A DNA stretch of 64,000 nucleotides, from contig NZ_LBMW01000004.1 in NCBI RefSeq assembly GCF_026168105.1, positions 186,001 to 250,000 on the forward strand. The letters are read 5' to 3'. This stretch comes from Streptomyces hygroscopicus (GTDB lineage Bacteria > Actinomycetota > Actinomycetes > Streptomycetales > Streptomycetaceae). Made by a program: the position numbers and the translations under genes. The notes under the pieces are model-generated. The model ran no database searches, was not told the origin of the DNA, and was given only the letters and a program-made list of their open reading frames with translations. Positions 1 through 8,309 of the stretch are shown here, piece by piece (within the stretch, counting starts at the first letter, position 1; the number at the start of each line of letters is the position of its first letter).

Positions 1-78
1 CAGGCACAACACGCCGCCGCGCGCGGTGCACGGCACGCCGCCACGCGCCACGCGCCGGGCCCGGAAGCTCTGGACCCG

Positions 79-1221
79 CTACTGCTTCACGGCCTTGAGG
101 ATCACGAACTTCGGGTCGCTCGCAACCAGTTCACTGTTGCCGAAGAGACGGCGCAGCTTCACGTGGTAACCCAGGTGGCGGTTGCCGATCACCCACAGCT
201 CGCCGCCCGGCCGCAGGGCGCGCCGCGCCCCGGTGAACATGCGCCGGGCGGTCGCGTCCGTCGTTGCCTGGTGGGAGTGGAACGGCGGGTTGTTGAGGAC
301 CAGGTCGACTCCGGCGGCGGGCATCCCGGACAGGCCGTCGCCGACATGGAACTCCGCCACGCCCTGTGCGTTGTCCCGGTACGTCGCCTCCGCCGAGGCC
401 ACCGCCTGGTACGACTCGTCGACGAACAGCACCTCGGCCTCGGGGTTGGCCAGCGCGGCGGCCAGCCCCACGACGCCGTTGCCGCAGCCGAGGTCCACGA
501 TCCGCTCGGCGCCCCGGCCGCTCGGCAGATGCCGCAGGAGGAACCGGGTCCCGACGTCCAGACGGTCGGCGCAGAAGACGCCCGCGTGGTTGGTGACCGT
601 CCGTCCGGACAACGGCCCGATGCCGTCGGGGAGTTGATAGCGGTACGGCCACGGGTTGGCACCCCGTTCGAGTCCCGGGTCGGGGGTGCAGAAGATGAGC
701 CGGGCCTTCTGCTCGGCGAGTGAGGTGCGGGTCGGTCCGAGAATCCGCTCGAACAGGCGCAGCGTCGAGGTATGGATCTCCCTGACCATCCCCGTGCCGA
801 TCACCACCGTCCCCTCGTGCACGCCCGGCGCCAGCCGGTGCAACTGGTCCTCCAGCAGCGCCAGGCTCTTGGGGACCCGAACGAGCAGGAGGTCGACGCG
901 GGACGGCGTGGTGTCCTGGGTGGTCAGGAGCCGCACGCCGTCCGGGTCGGTGCCGTTCCGCAGGAGATTCGCCCGGGTCGCCTCACGGGACAGGAACGAG
1001 TCGGTGATCTGCGTCGGGCGGTGCTCCGCGAGCGCCGTGGTCAGCGCACCCCACCGGTCGCCGACGACCACGACCGCGCCGGTCAGCGGGGTGCGGCTCG
1101 CCGCGAGGTGCCGTAGCAGATACGCGTCGGACGCGTCCCAGGCGCGCAGCCGGTCACGGGGATCCTCGGGGAAACGGGCCAGCGTGCAGGTGCCCCAGGG
1201 CGTGGTCAAACGGTCGTTCAT
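79..1221 (-). CDS. Class I SAM-dependent methyltransferase, RlmG/RsmC-like rRNA guanine-N2 type
   Basis: A 380-residue protein with the two-domain layout of the RsmC/RlmG family: a degenerate N-terminal methyltransferase-like half and a catalytic C-terminal MTS half. SAM motif I (DLGCGNG) lies near residue 243 and the substrate-base motif NPPF near 311-314; NPPF is typical of enzymes that methylate exocyclic amino groups. Family members methylate guanine in rRNA in the cytoplasm, but the exact base cannot be read from sequence. ATG at 1221 was chosen because the family N-terminus (LTTPWG, DAYLL) follows directly. It is divergent from the AlkB gene across about 95 bp. Confidence 0.85.
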   Translation of the reverse strand: MNDRLTTPWGTCTLARFPEDPRDRLRAWDASDAYLLRHLAASRTPLTGAVVVVGDRWGALTTALAEHRPTQITDSFLSREATRANLLRNGTDPDGVRLLTTQDTTPSRVDLLLVRVPKSLALLEDQLHRLAPGVHEGTVVIGTGMVREIHTSTLRLFERILGPTRTSLAEQKARLIFCTPDPGLERGANPWPYRYQLPDGIGPLSGRTVTNHAGVFCADRLDVGTRFLLRHLPSGRGAERIVDLGCGNGVVGLAAALANPEAEVLFVDESYQAVASAEATYRDNAQGVAEFHVGDGLSGMPAAGVDLVLNNPPFHSHQATTDATARRMFTGARRALRPGGELWVIGNRHLGYHVKLRRLFGNSELVASDPKFVILKAVKQ

Positions 1222-1315
1222 CGTGTGTCCAGGCTAGCCGAGCCACGGATGGGCCCCCGTCCCCGGCCGCTCCGTGCGCACCCGTCGGCCGGGCCGGATG
1301 CGTGATGATGGGGCC

Positions 1316-2005
1316 ATGGACGCCGAGTTGTTCCCGCGAAGCCGCAGGGAAGTCGCACCCGGCGCGGTCCATGTGCCGGACTGGCTGGACGCCGACCGCC
1401 AGAGCCGGCTCCTGCACGCCTGCCGGGAATGGGCCGGGCCGCCCGCCGGTCTGCGGACCGTGCACACTCCCGGCGGCGGCACGATGACCTCCCGGCAGGT
1501 CTGCCTCGGCCGGCACTGGTATCCGTACGGGTACGCCCGCACGGTCGTCGACGGCGACGGCGCCCCCGTGAAGCCGCTGCCTCACTGGCCGGCCGCGCTG
1601 GGCCGCGAGGCGGTCGAGACCGCCCGCGGCCCGCACGCGGCGCCGCCCGAGCCGTACGACATCGCCCTGATCAACTTCTATGCCGCGGACGCCCGCATGG
1701 GCATGCACCGCGACAGCGACGAGAAGTCCGACGCCCCGGTGGTGTCGCTGAGCCTCGGCGACACCGGTGTCTTCCGCTTCGGCAACACGGAGACCCGGGC
1801 GCGCCCGTACACGGACGTCGAACTGCGCAGTGGGGACCTGTTCGTCTTCGGCGGGCCGGCGCGGCTCGCGTACCACGGGGTGCCGCGGGTGTGTCCGGGG
1901 ACGGCACCTCCCGCGCTGGCGCTGGCGGGTCGGCTGAACATCACGCTGAGGGTCGGCGGCTTCGGGCCGGACCCGGAGCGGATCATGGGAGACTCGCCCT
2001 CATGA
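1316..2005 (+). CDS. alkB: AlkB-type alkylated-DNA repair dioxygenase
   Basis: A 229-residue Fe(II)/2-oxoglutarate dioxygenase that would remove alkyl groups from DNA bases by oxidative demethylation. The iron ligands are visible as HRD (H131, D133) and a downstream His in YHGVPR (about 187); the 2-oxoglutarate arginine sits in LNITLR near the end. I chose ATG 1316 rather than an upstream in-frame start because MDAELFPR is the usual N-terminus of actinobacterial AlkB. Its TGA overlaps the ATG of the following ROK gene (ATGA at 2002-2005), so the two are probably translationally coupled. Confidence 0.9.
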   Translation: MDAELFPRSRREVAPGAVHVPDWLDADRQSRLLHACREWAGPPAGLRTVHTPGGGTMTSRQVCLGRHWYPYGYARTVVDGDGAPVKPLPHWPAALGREAVETARGPHAAPPEPYDIALINFYAADARMGMHRDSDEKSDAPVVSLSLGDTGVFRFGNTETRARPYTDVELRSGDLFVFGGPARLAYHGVPRVCPGTAPPALALAGRLNITLRVGGFGPDPERIMGDSPS

Positions 2006-3240
2006 ACGGCAAGTCGGGCCCCCATGCGGCAGGGGAAGGGAACACACGGACGCGGCTGGACCGGGGACGCGGCGCGCTCGGTCCCGCGCTGGAGCTGGTG
2101 CACACCGGACGTGCGCCGACGCGTGCCGTGCTCACCGCCGAGCTGGGTGTCACCCGCGCGACCGCCGGAGCGGTGGCCGCCGAGCTGGAGGCGCTGGGTC
2201 TGATCCGGGTCGACGCTCACCCGGGTGCCGCCTCCGGTGCGCAGGGCAGGCCCTCGCACCGGCTCGAGGTCGCCGAGGACGGGCCCGTAGCGCTCGCCGC
2301 CCAGGTGCACGCGGACGGCTTCCGGGCTGCCCTCGTCGGGCTCGGCGGCCGGATCGTCGCGACCGCGCCGGGCTGTGAGACCGTGGACGCCGACCCGGCG
2401 AAGGTGCTCGGCTCGGTGGTCGAGGCGGGCGCCGAGCTGCTGCGCGAGACCGGGCGGCGGTGTGTGGGCGCCGGGCTCGCCGTGCCCTCGGCGGTCGCCG
2501 AACCCGAGGGTCTCGCGCTCAACCCGCTGCATATCGCCTGGCCGGCGGGCTCTCCCGTCCGGGAGATCTTCGCCGAGTGCGTGCGCGCCGCGGGCATCGG
2601 GGGGCCCGCCTTCGCCGCCAACGATGTCAACCTTGCCGCCCTCGCCGAGCACCGGCACGGCGCGGGCCGCGGCTCCCGGGACCTGCTGTGCGTGGCCACC
2701 GGGCACCGGGGTGTGGGCGGTGCGCTGGTGCTCGACGGACGGCTGCACACCGGCAGTTCGGGGCTCGCGCTCGAGGTGGGGCACCTCACCGTCAACCCGG
2801 AGGGACGGCCCTGCCACTGCGGCAGCCGCGGCTGCCTCGACGTGGAGGCGGATCCGCTGGCCTTCCTCGAGGAAGCCGGTCGCGAGGCCGGTCCCGAGGT
2901 CTCCCAACTCCAGCAGGCCAACGACCTCGTCCGGACGCTGTTCCCGGCCGACCCGGCCGTCCGCGCCGCCGTCGAGGTACTGATCGACCGGCTGGGCCTT
3001 GGCCTCGCCGGGCTGGTCAACATCCTCAACCCGGACCGGATCATCCTCGGCGGACTGCACCGTACCCTGCTCGACGCCGACCCCGAGCGGCTGCGCGCCG
3101 TCGTCGCCGACCGCAGCCTGTGGGGCCGCAGCGGCGGAGTCCCCATCCTTGCGTGCACACTCGACCACAACAGCCTGGTGGGGGCGGCCGAACTGGCGTG
3201 GCAGCCCGTGCTGGACGATCCGCTGGCGGCACTGGCCTGA
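2002..3240 (+). CDS. ROK-family transcriptional regulator
   Basis: A 412-residue protein with an N-terminal winged helix (about residues 30-80) and a C-terminal ROK domain. The ROK zinc motif CHCGSRGCLD is at about 272-281. The position where sugar kinases have a DxGxT phosphate loop reads QVHADGF, so a regulator that senses a sugar or derivative is more likely than a kinase. The start is the ATG inside the ATGA overlap with alkB. ROK repressors usually control sugar uptake genes, but none is next to it here. Confidence 0.87.
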   Translation: MNGKSGPHAAGEGNTRTRLDRGRGALGPALELVHTGRAPTRAVLTAELGVTRATAGAVAAELEALGLIRVDAHPGAASGAQGRPSHRLEVAEDGPVALAAQVHADGFRAALVGLGGRIVATAPGCETVDADPAKVLGSVVEAGAELLRETGRRCVGAGLAVPSAVAEPEGLALNPLHIAWPAGSPVREIFAECVRAAGIGGPAFAANDVNLAALAEHRHGAGRGSRDLLCVATGHRGVGGALVLDGRLHTGSSGLALEVGHLTVNPEGRPCHCGSRGCLDVEADPLAFLEEAGREAGPEVSQLQQANDLVRTLFPADPAVRAAVEVLIDRLGLGLAGLVNILNPDRIILGGLHRTLLDADPERLRAVVADRSLWGRSGGVPILACTLDHNSLVGAAELAWQPVLDDPLAALA

Positions 3241-3259
3241 GGGCCGGTGCGGCAACGAG

Positions 3260-3463
3260 GTGCTGGTCGGGCGCGCCGAACACATCTCGCTCGTCGGCCC
3301 GTTCACGGTGGATGTGTTCCTCGCCCACCCCGTGACCGCCCGGACCGACGAGCGCGTCGTGCACGGCACGGCCGAGTGCGTCGAGCCGGTCACGGTCGGC
3401 CATCACGCGTCGATCCGGACGGAGGGCATGTCAGCGGTACTCCTGGGAAAGGTGGGCGCGTGA
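3260..3463 (+). CDS. Possible small protein of unknown function
   Basis: A 67-codon GTG-started frame directly after the ROK gene with a composition like real protein (VGPFTVDVFLAHP, VTVGHHASIRTEG). No convincing ribosome binding site and no family recognised. It could be a decayed 3' fragment of a longer gene. Confidence 0.25.
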   Translation: MLVGRAEHISLVGPFTVDVFLAHPVTARTDERVVHGTAECVEPVTVGHHASIRTEGMSAVLLGKVGA

Positions 3464-3703
3464 CGGACCGTCGAAGGCGAGGTGGCAGCCCGCCTCGGCG
3501 GCCTGGCGGGGCGGTGCACCACGGTGTCGTGGGAGCGTGGGAGCGGTTTGAGGTGGCCGAGGGTCACCCGGTGCGCCTCGACCTCCAATGTCCCGCAGCT
3601 CCTGGCCGGGCAGTTGGGGAGTGCCGAAGAACAGGTGGCCGTGCGCGTCGCATACGCCCGGGTTCCCGGGGGCGCACATCGCCGAGGACCGCAGGGACCG
3701 CTC
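3464..3703. other. Stretch without a confident gene
   Basis: Between the small frame above and the DUF4865 gene I find no frame with both a credible start and coherent protein sequence on either strand. It may hold remnants of a lost gene. Confidence 0.4.
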
Positions 3704-4288
3704 TCACCACTGCCTGCCCCGCGGCAGGGCGTCCCGCCCGGGCGCCGACAGATGCAGCACCTGGAACATGTCCCCCGGGGTCTTGGGCATGTCGTGGTCC
3801 CACAGCGAGAAGTGGACGAACTCCCAGCGGCGCGTGTCGACGGCGGCCGCCGCGAGTACCGCACCGTCCTGTGAGGCCAGCCGCCCGGTCTCGCGGACGG
3901 CGTCGTCCATGACGGCGGACAGCGGTGTCCCCGGCGGGACCTCCTTCGTGCGCCGTACGGCGACCACGGCGGGGGAGGCGGCGGACCCGCCCTCCTCGTA
4001 CGCCAGCCCCGTCCACTGCCGGACCTCGGGCCGCCCGAAGTCGTCGACGAGCCCCTGGAAGGCGCCGCCCCAGAGAAAGGAGTTCATGCCCTCGACGGTG
4101 TTCCAGAGGTAGAAGGGCCCGTACTGGTTGACCGGCGAGCGGTGCACTCCGCGCTCGCGCATCAGATACGTCTTGATCCCGAGTCCGTCCCAGTCGTCGA
4201 GCAGATGCCCGACCCGGGACACCCGGTCGCGGACGATTCCCATGTCGTAGTCGGCGGGCAGGGTCAGCTCGTACTGCATGGCATGCAT
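3704..4288 (-). CDS. DUF4865 family protein
   Basis: A 194-residue protein matching the DUF4865 pattern: MQYELTLPADYDM near the N-terminus, GPFYLWNTVEGMN and FLWGGAFQGLVDDFGRP in the middle, HFSLWDHD near the end. The fold probably resembles ABM-type monooxygenases, but the function is unknown. ATG 4288 is preceded by AGGAGG at a 6-nt spacing, which fixes the start. It follows the TetR gene on the same strand by 55 bp, so it is probably co-transcribed and under TetR control; such proteins are common partners of TetR or LysR regulators in actinomycetes. Confidence 0.8.
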   Translation of the reverse strand: MHAMQYELTLPADYDMGIVRDRVSRVGHLLDDWDGLGIKTYLMRERGVHRSPVNQYGPFYLWNTVEGMNSFLWGGAFQGLVDDFGRPEVRQWTGLAYEEGGSAASPAVVAVRRTKEVPPGTPLSAVMDDAVRETGRLASQDGAVLAAAAVDTRRWEFVHFSLWDHDMPKTPGDMFQVLHLSAPGRDALPRGRQW

Positions 4289-4343
4289 CGGGTGCCTCCT
4301 AGGGCAGGGTGGTCCTCGGGCGCGACGTGCGCGTCCAGGCTCC

Positions 4344-4904
4344 TCAGGGGGTCGGGCGAAGGAGGGAGAGCAGGCCCCGTACCCCGGCGTCGAAGGCCGC
4401 CGGCGAACCCGACGCGCGGGCCAGCACATAGCCGCCCTGCACCGTGGCGAGGATCGTCGCCGCGATCTCCTCCGCGTCCAGCGACTGCGCGAACTGGCCC
4501 TGCTCCTTGCCCTCTTCGACGATTCCGGCGAGCTGCTCGCGCAGCCGGCGGACCGTCTCGTCGACCGGCGCCCGCAGCTCGTCGCTCGCGACCACGTCCG
4601 GGTCCATCGTCAGCCGCCCGATGGGGCAGCCGCGGAGCACATCGCGCTCGCGCCGCAGATACGCCTCGATCCGCTCGTACGGAGTCCCGGGTCCGTCGAG
4701 TACGCCCCGCGCGGTGGCGCGCATCTCCTCGGCGGTGCGGCGGATGGCGGCCAGCGCAAGATCGGGCTTGCCCTTGAAGTGGTGGTACATGCTGCCCTGG
4801 CCGGCGCCCGCGCGCTCCAGGATCGCCTTGGGGCTCGTGCCCACGTACCCGCGCTCCCACAACAGCTCGCGGGTTGACTCGATCAGTCGCTCCTGGGTGG
4901 TCAT
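4344..4904 (-). CDS. TetR/AcrR-family transcriptional regulator
   Basis: A 186-residue repressor. The N-terminal HTH covers about residues 5-50 (TTQERLIESTRELLWERGY, then SMYHHFKGK as recognition and helix-4 region) and is followed by an all-helical ligand domain. ATG 4904 gives the normal TetR N-terminus; an in-frame start five codons upstream would place coding sequence inside the operator palindrome. It is divergent from the SHOCT-ABC operon and probably controls both directions. Confidence 0.9.
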   Translation of the reverse strand: MTTQERLIESTRELLWERGYVGTSPKAILERAGAGQGSMYHHFKGKPDLALAAIRRTAEEMRATARGVLDGPGTPYERIEAYLRRERDVLRGCPIGRLTMDPDVVASDELRAPVDETVRRLREQLAGIVEEGKEQGQFAQSLDAEEIAATILATVQGGYVLARASGSPAAFDAGVRGLLSLLRPTP

Positions 4905-4912
4905 GACGTCAC

Positions 4913-4932
4913 TGTACATACTAGTAGGTACA
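4913..4932. promoter_or_regulatory. Near-perfect palindrome, likely TetR operator
   Basis: TGTACATACTAGTAGGTACA reads almost the same on both strands, with one mismatched pair. It lies 9 bp upstream of the TetR start in the divergent intergenic region, where autoregulating TetR proteins usually bind. Confidence 0.7.
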
Positions 4933-5078
4933 GAAGCGGGATCTCAGGAAGCAGCCGTCGCCCGCCCGCGTACTCCCGGCGAGGTACGCACAGTGCCGCT
5001 GGCCGTACGACGACCCGGACCTCCTGCCGGCGCCACTCTCGAGGCATCACCGCACAACCACCGAGGAGATGACCCGAG

Positions 5079-5366
5079 ATGCAGACCCTGGCCCACTGGG
5101 ACGGCGGTCCCGGTCCGTGGATCCTGTTCTTCCCGCTGCTCTGGGCGGCCGTCGTGTTCGGCGTCGTGACCGTCCTGCGCCGTACCGCCTGGCGGGGCCG
5201 CGGCGCCCCGTGGCGCGGTGCCGACGCCCGTCCGACGGGTGACTCGCCCATCGCCGTGCTCGGCCGCCGTTTCGCCTCCGGTGAGATCGACGAGGACGAG
5301 TACTGGCGCCGGCTCTCCGTCCTGGACGAGCAGTTCGGCCGCACGGGCAGGGGCGGTGCCGTATGA
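5079..5366 (+). CDS. SHOCT-domain small membrane protein
   Basis: 95 residues: one transmembrane helix (about 13-33, ILFFPLLWAAVVFGVVTVL), a basic and disordered linker, then a C-terminal SHOCT motif (GRRFASGEIDEDEYWRRL). SHOCT domains are short oligomerisation or tail motifs. The start is preceded by GAGGAG. The last codons overlap the ABC ATPase start (ATGA), so the protein is probably an accessory of the exporter. Confidence 0.85.
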   Translation: MQTLAHWDGGPGPWILFFPLLWAAVVFGVVTVLRRTAWRGRGAPWRGADARPTGDSPIAVLGRRFASGEIDEDEYWRRLSVLDEQFGRTGRGGAV

Positions 5367-6112
5367 GCACCGAGACCGCGACGAAGACGGCCGCCGGGGT
5401 CACCGACGCCGTGAAGGTGTACGGCAGCGGTGACACCGCCGTACGTGCCCTGGACGGGGTGAGCGTCGGCTTCCCGGCCGGCCGCTTCACCGCGATCATG
5501 GGGCCTTCGGGCTCGGGCAAGTCCACCCTGATGCACTGCGCGGCCGGCCTCGACACGCTCACCTCGGGCTCCGCCTTCATCGGTGACACCGAGCTGAGCA
5601 CCCTCGAGGACCGCCGGCTCACCCTGCTGCGCCGCGACCGGATCGGCTTCGTCTTCCAGGCCTTCAACCTGGTGCCGACGCTCACCGTCGCGGAGAACAT
5701 CACGCTCCCCCTCGACCTGGCCGGCGCCCGCGGCGACCGGGAGTGGGTAGACGCCCTCGTCGACGTCGTCGGACTGCGCGACCGGCTCCACCATCGGCCC
5801 GCCGAACTCTCCGGCGGCCAGCAGCAACGCGTCGCCGTGGCCCGGGCGTTCGCCGGCCGGCCCGATGTCGTCTTCGCCGACGAACCCACCGGCAACCTCG
5901 ACTCCCGCTCCGGCGAGGAGGTGCTGGGCCTGCTCGGCCGCGCGGTGCGCCACATGAACCGCGCCGTCGTCATGGTCACCCACGACCCGGTCGCCGCCGC
6001 CCACGCCGACGAGGTCGTCTTCCTCGCCGACGGGCGCCTGGTGGACCGTATGGAATCCCCCACGCCCGACAAGGTCCTCGACCGCCTGAAGGCCTTCGAG
6101 GCGCGGACATGA
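5363..6112 (+). CDS. ABC transporter ATP-binding protein (MacB/LolD type)
   Basis: A 249-residue ATPase with all motifs: Walker A GPSGSGKST (47-55), Q-loop in VFQAFN, signature LSGGQQQR, Walker B VVFADEPTGNLDS and H-loop THD. This is the LolD/MacB/FtsE-type subfamily, which pairs with FtsX-like permeases. It lies between the SHOCT gene and the permease with 4-nt overlaps on both sides. The ATPase is intact, but its permease has lost its C-terminal membrane domain, so the complex is probably inactive in this strain. Confidence 0.93.
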   Translation: MSTETATKTAAGVTDAVKVYGSGDTAVRALDGVSVGFPAGRFTAIMGPSGSGKSTLMHCAAGLDTLTSGSAFIGDTELSTLEDRRLTLLRRDRIGFVFQAFNLVPTLTVAENITLPLDLAGARGDREWVDALVDVVGLRDRLHHRPAELSGGQQQRVAVARAFAGRPDVVFADEPTGNLDSRSGEEVLGLLGRAVRHMNRAVVMVTHDPVAAAHADEVVFLADGRLVDRMESPTPDKVLDRLKAFEART

Positions 6113-8283
6113 ACGCTTCCCTGCGCCTGACCGTCGCCTCGCTGCGCGCCCACCGCAGGCGCTTCGCCGGTACGTTCCTCGCGGTGTTCCTCGGCGTTGC
6201 CTTTCTCGCGGGCACGCTCGTCATGGGCGACACACTGCGCGCGAGCTTCAGCACCATGTTCGGCGACGCGACCGCCGGCACCGACGCCGTCGTGCGCAGC
6301 GCCGACACCATCACGGCACCCGGCGAGAGCCAGGGCGTTCGACAGCCCGTCGACACCTCGCTGGTCCGCACGATCGAGAAGGTCCCAGGCGTCGCCGCGG
6401 TGGCGCCCAACATTGAGGGCCGGGGCCAACTCGTCGCCGCCGACGGCAAGCCCGTCGGCGGCCAGGGGCCGCCCACCATCGCGGGCAACTGGATCAACGA
6501 CCCACGGCTCAACCCGTACCGGCTGGCAGAAGGCCGGGCCCCGGCGAGGAGCGGCGAGGTCGTGGTCAACCGGGGCGCCGCCAGGAGGGGGCACCTCAGG
6601 GTCGGCGACACCACGACCCTGCGCACCCCCGAACCCGTCAGGGTCACCGTCGTCGGCCTCGCTACCTTCGGCGGTGCGGACGGCATGGGGCAGGTGACCT
6701 TCACCGGGATGACGCAGGCCGATGCCGAGAAGTACCTCACCGCCAGGAGCGGTCAGGCCGCGAGTATCCAGGTGCGGGCCGGCCCCGGGGTCACCCAGCG
6801 CGGGCTCGTGTCCGCGCTGACGCCCGTGCTGCCCAGGGGAGTGGAGGCCATCACCGGGCAGGAGTCGGCGCAGGAGAACACCGACATGATCTCCAGCCGG
6901 TTCCTGACCCTCTTCACCTCCTTCCTCCTGGTGTTCTCCGGGGTCGCGCTGCTCGTGGCGACCTTCTCCATCCACAACACGTTCGCGATCGTCGTCGCCC
7001 AGCGCACCCGTGAGAACGCCCTGCTGCGTGCCCTCGGTGCCTCACGCCGTCAGGTCACCGTCTCCACCCTCGTCGAGGCGAGCGCGGTCGCCGTCATGGC
7101 GTCGGCGGTCGGGCTCGCGGGCGGCATCGGCATCGCGGCCGGACTGCAGGCCCTCTTCCCGGCGATCGGATTTCCCTTTCCAAAGGGCGACTTGGTGATC
7201 GGGGGCCTGTCCCTGCTGCTGCCCCTCGCAGTCGGTGTCGTGGTCTGTCTCGGCTCCGCCCTGCTGCCCGCCGTACGCGCCGGACGCACCGCGCCGCTGG
7301 CCGCACTGCGGGAGACCGCCGTCGACCGGTCGGGCGCCTCACGCGCCCGCGTCGTGGTGGGCGGTGCACTCGCCGCGTCGGCCGTTGTGGGCACCCTGGC
7401 CGGGGTCCTGGTGAGCCCGTCCCTCTGGCTCGCCGGCACGGGATCGGTACTCGCCCTCGCAGCCTTCGTGGTCCTCGGCCCGGTGGCCTCCTCGGCGGCC
7501 GTTCGCGCGCTCGGCGCTCCGCTCCACCGGCTGCGCGGTGTCACCGGCACCCTCGCGCGCCGCAACGCCCTGCGCAGCCCCCGGCGGACCGCGGCCACCG
7601 CGAGTGCCCTGATGGTCGGCGTCGCCGTCGTCTCGCTGTTCACGGTGTTCGCCGCGTCGCTAAAGGCCACCATGGACCAGACCGTCTCCCGGTCCTTCGC
7701 AGGTGACGTCGCCGTCAGCACCCCCTCCTTCGGTGCGGGCGGCAGCGGGCTCAGCCCCGGGCTCGCTCCCGCCATCGCGCGGCAGGCCGTCGTCGCGAAC
7801 GCCGTCGGACTGGGCCGCGGAGTGGCGAAGGCCGACGGCAGTGGACGGGCCCTGACCGTCACCGACCCCGCCACCCTGGGCAGGGTCTTCGACCTCGGCA
7901 CGGTTCGCGGCTCGCTCGCTCACCTCGGCACCGACGGCATCGCGGTCACCGAGAAGGAGGGCCGCGGGCAGCATCTGGCCGTTGGCTCCACCGTGCGTCT
8001 CACCTTCACCGACGGCACGACCGAACCCTTCACGGTCCGCGCGGTCTACAGCCGGTCCGAGCTCGTCGGGGACTACGTCATCACCCGTGCCGCCTGGGCC
8101 CCGCACCGCACCCAGGACTCGGACAGCCTCATCGCCGTCTCCTTCAAACCCGGCGTCGGCACGGCCCAGGGAAAGGCCGCGGTGCAGAGGGTCGCGGCCG
8201 AGTACGGCAATCCTTCGGTGCAGACCCGCGACGAGTACGCCACGTCCTCGGCGGGAGGCATCGACATGATGCTCACGCTTTAA
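6109..8283 (+). CDS. FtsX-like ABC permease, 3'-truncated by the integrated element
   Basis: 724 residues remain. The N-terminal membrane helix (about 18-40), a large extracellular MacB-PCD-like domain, the first FtsX domain with three helices (about 265-400), a second hydrophobic block and the second extracellular domain are present. The frame stops at GGIDMMLTL, which in intact relatives leads straight into the last FtsX domain (three helices, about 100 residues). The stop codon and the following DNA belong to the element, whose integrase begins 27 bp away. The start is the ATG 4 nt inside the ATPase gene. The missing end should lie beyond the right end of the element, outside this window. 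Confidence 0.9.
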   Translation: MNASLRLTVASLRAHRRRFAGTFLAVFLGVAFLAGTLVMGDTLRASFSTMFGDATAGTDAVVRSADTITAPGESQGVRQPVDTSLVRTIEKVPGVAAVAPNIEGRGQLVAADGKPVGGQGPPTIAGNWINDPRLNPYRLAEGRAPARSGEVVVNRGAARRGHLRVGDTTTLRTPEPVRVTVVGLATFGGADGMGQVTFTGMTQADAEKYLTARSGQAASIQVRAGPGVTQRGLVSALTPVLPRGVEAITGQESAQENTDMISSRFLTLFTSFLLVFSGVALLVATFSIHNTFAIVVAQRTRENALLRALGASRRQVTVSTLVEASAVAVMASAVGLAGGIGIAAGLQALFPAIGFPFPKGDLVIGGLSLLLPLAVGVVVCLGSALLPAVRAGRTAPLAALRETAVDRSGASRARVVVGGALAASAVVGTLAGVLVSPSLWLAGTGSVLALAAFVVLGPVASSAAVRALGAPLHRLRGVTGTLARRNALRSPRRTAATASALMVGVAVVSLFTVFAASLKATMDQTVSRSFAGDVAVSTPSFGAGGSGLSPGLAPAIARQAVVANAVGLGRGVAKADGSGRALTVTDPATLGRVFDLGTVRGSLAHLGTDGIAVTEKEGRGQHLAVGSTVRLTFTDGTTEPFTVRAVYSRSELVGDYVITRAAWAPHRTQDSDSLIAVSFKPGVGTAQGKAAVQRVAAEYGNPSVQTRDEYATSSAGGIDMMLTL

Positions 8284-8309
8284 CCAATCCGACCCGCTGA
8301 CCAGGGACT
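8262..8309. other. Probable left attachment site (attL) within the permease gene
   Basis: The last permease-like codons end at about 8280 and the integrase stop is at 8310. The crossover core must lie here, probably including part of ATGATGCTCACGCTT. The exact core cannot be set without the right junction. No tRNA gene is involved. Confidence 0.6.

Noticed and set aside
5047..6975. 642-codon minus-strand frame over the ABC ATPase and permease
   Set aside because: The plus-strand genes carry complete ABC motifs; the antisense product is featureless.
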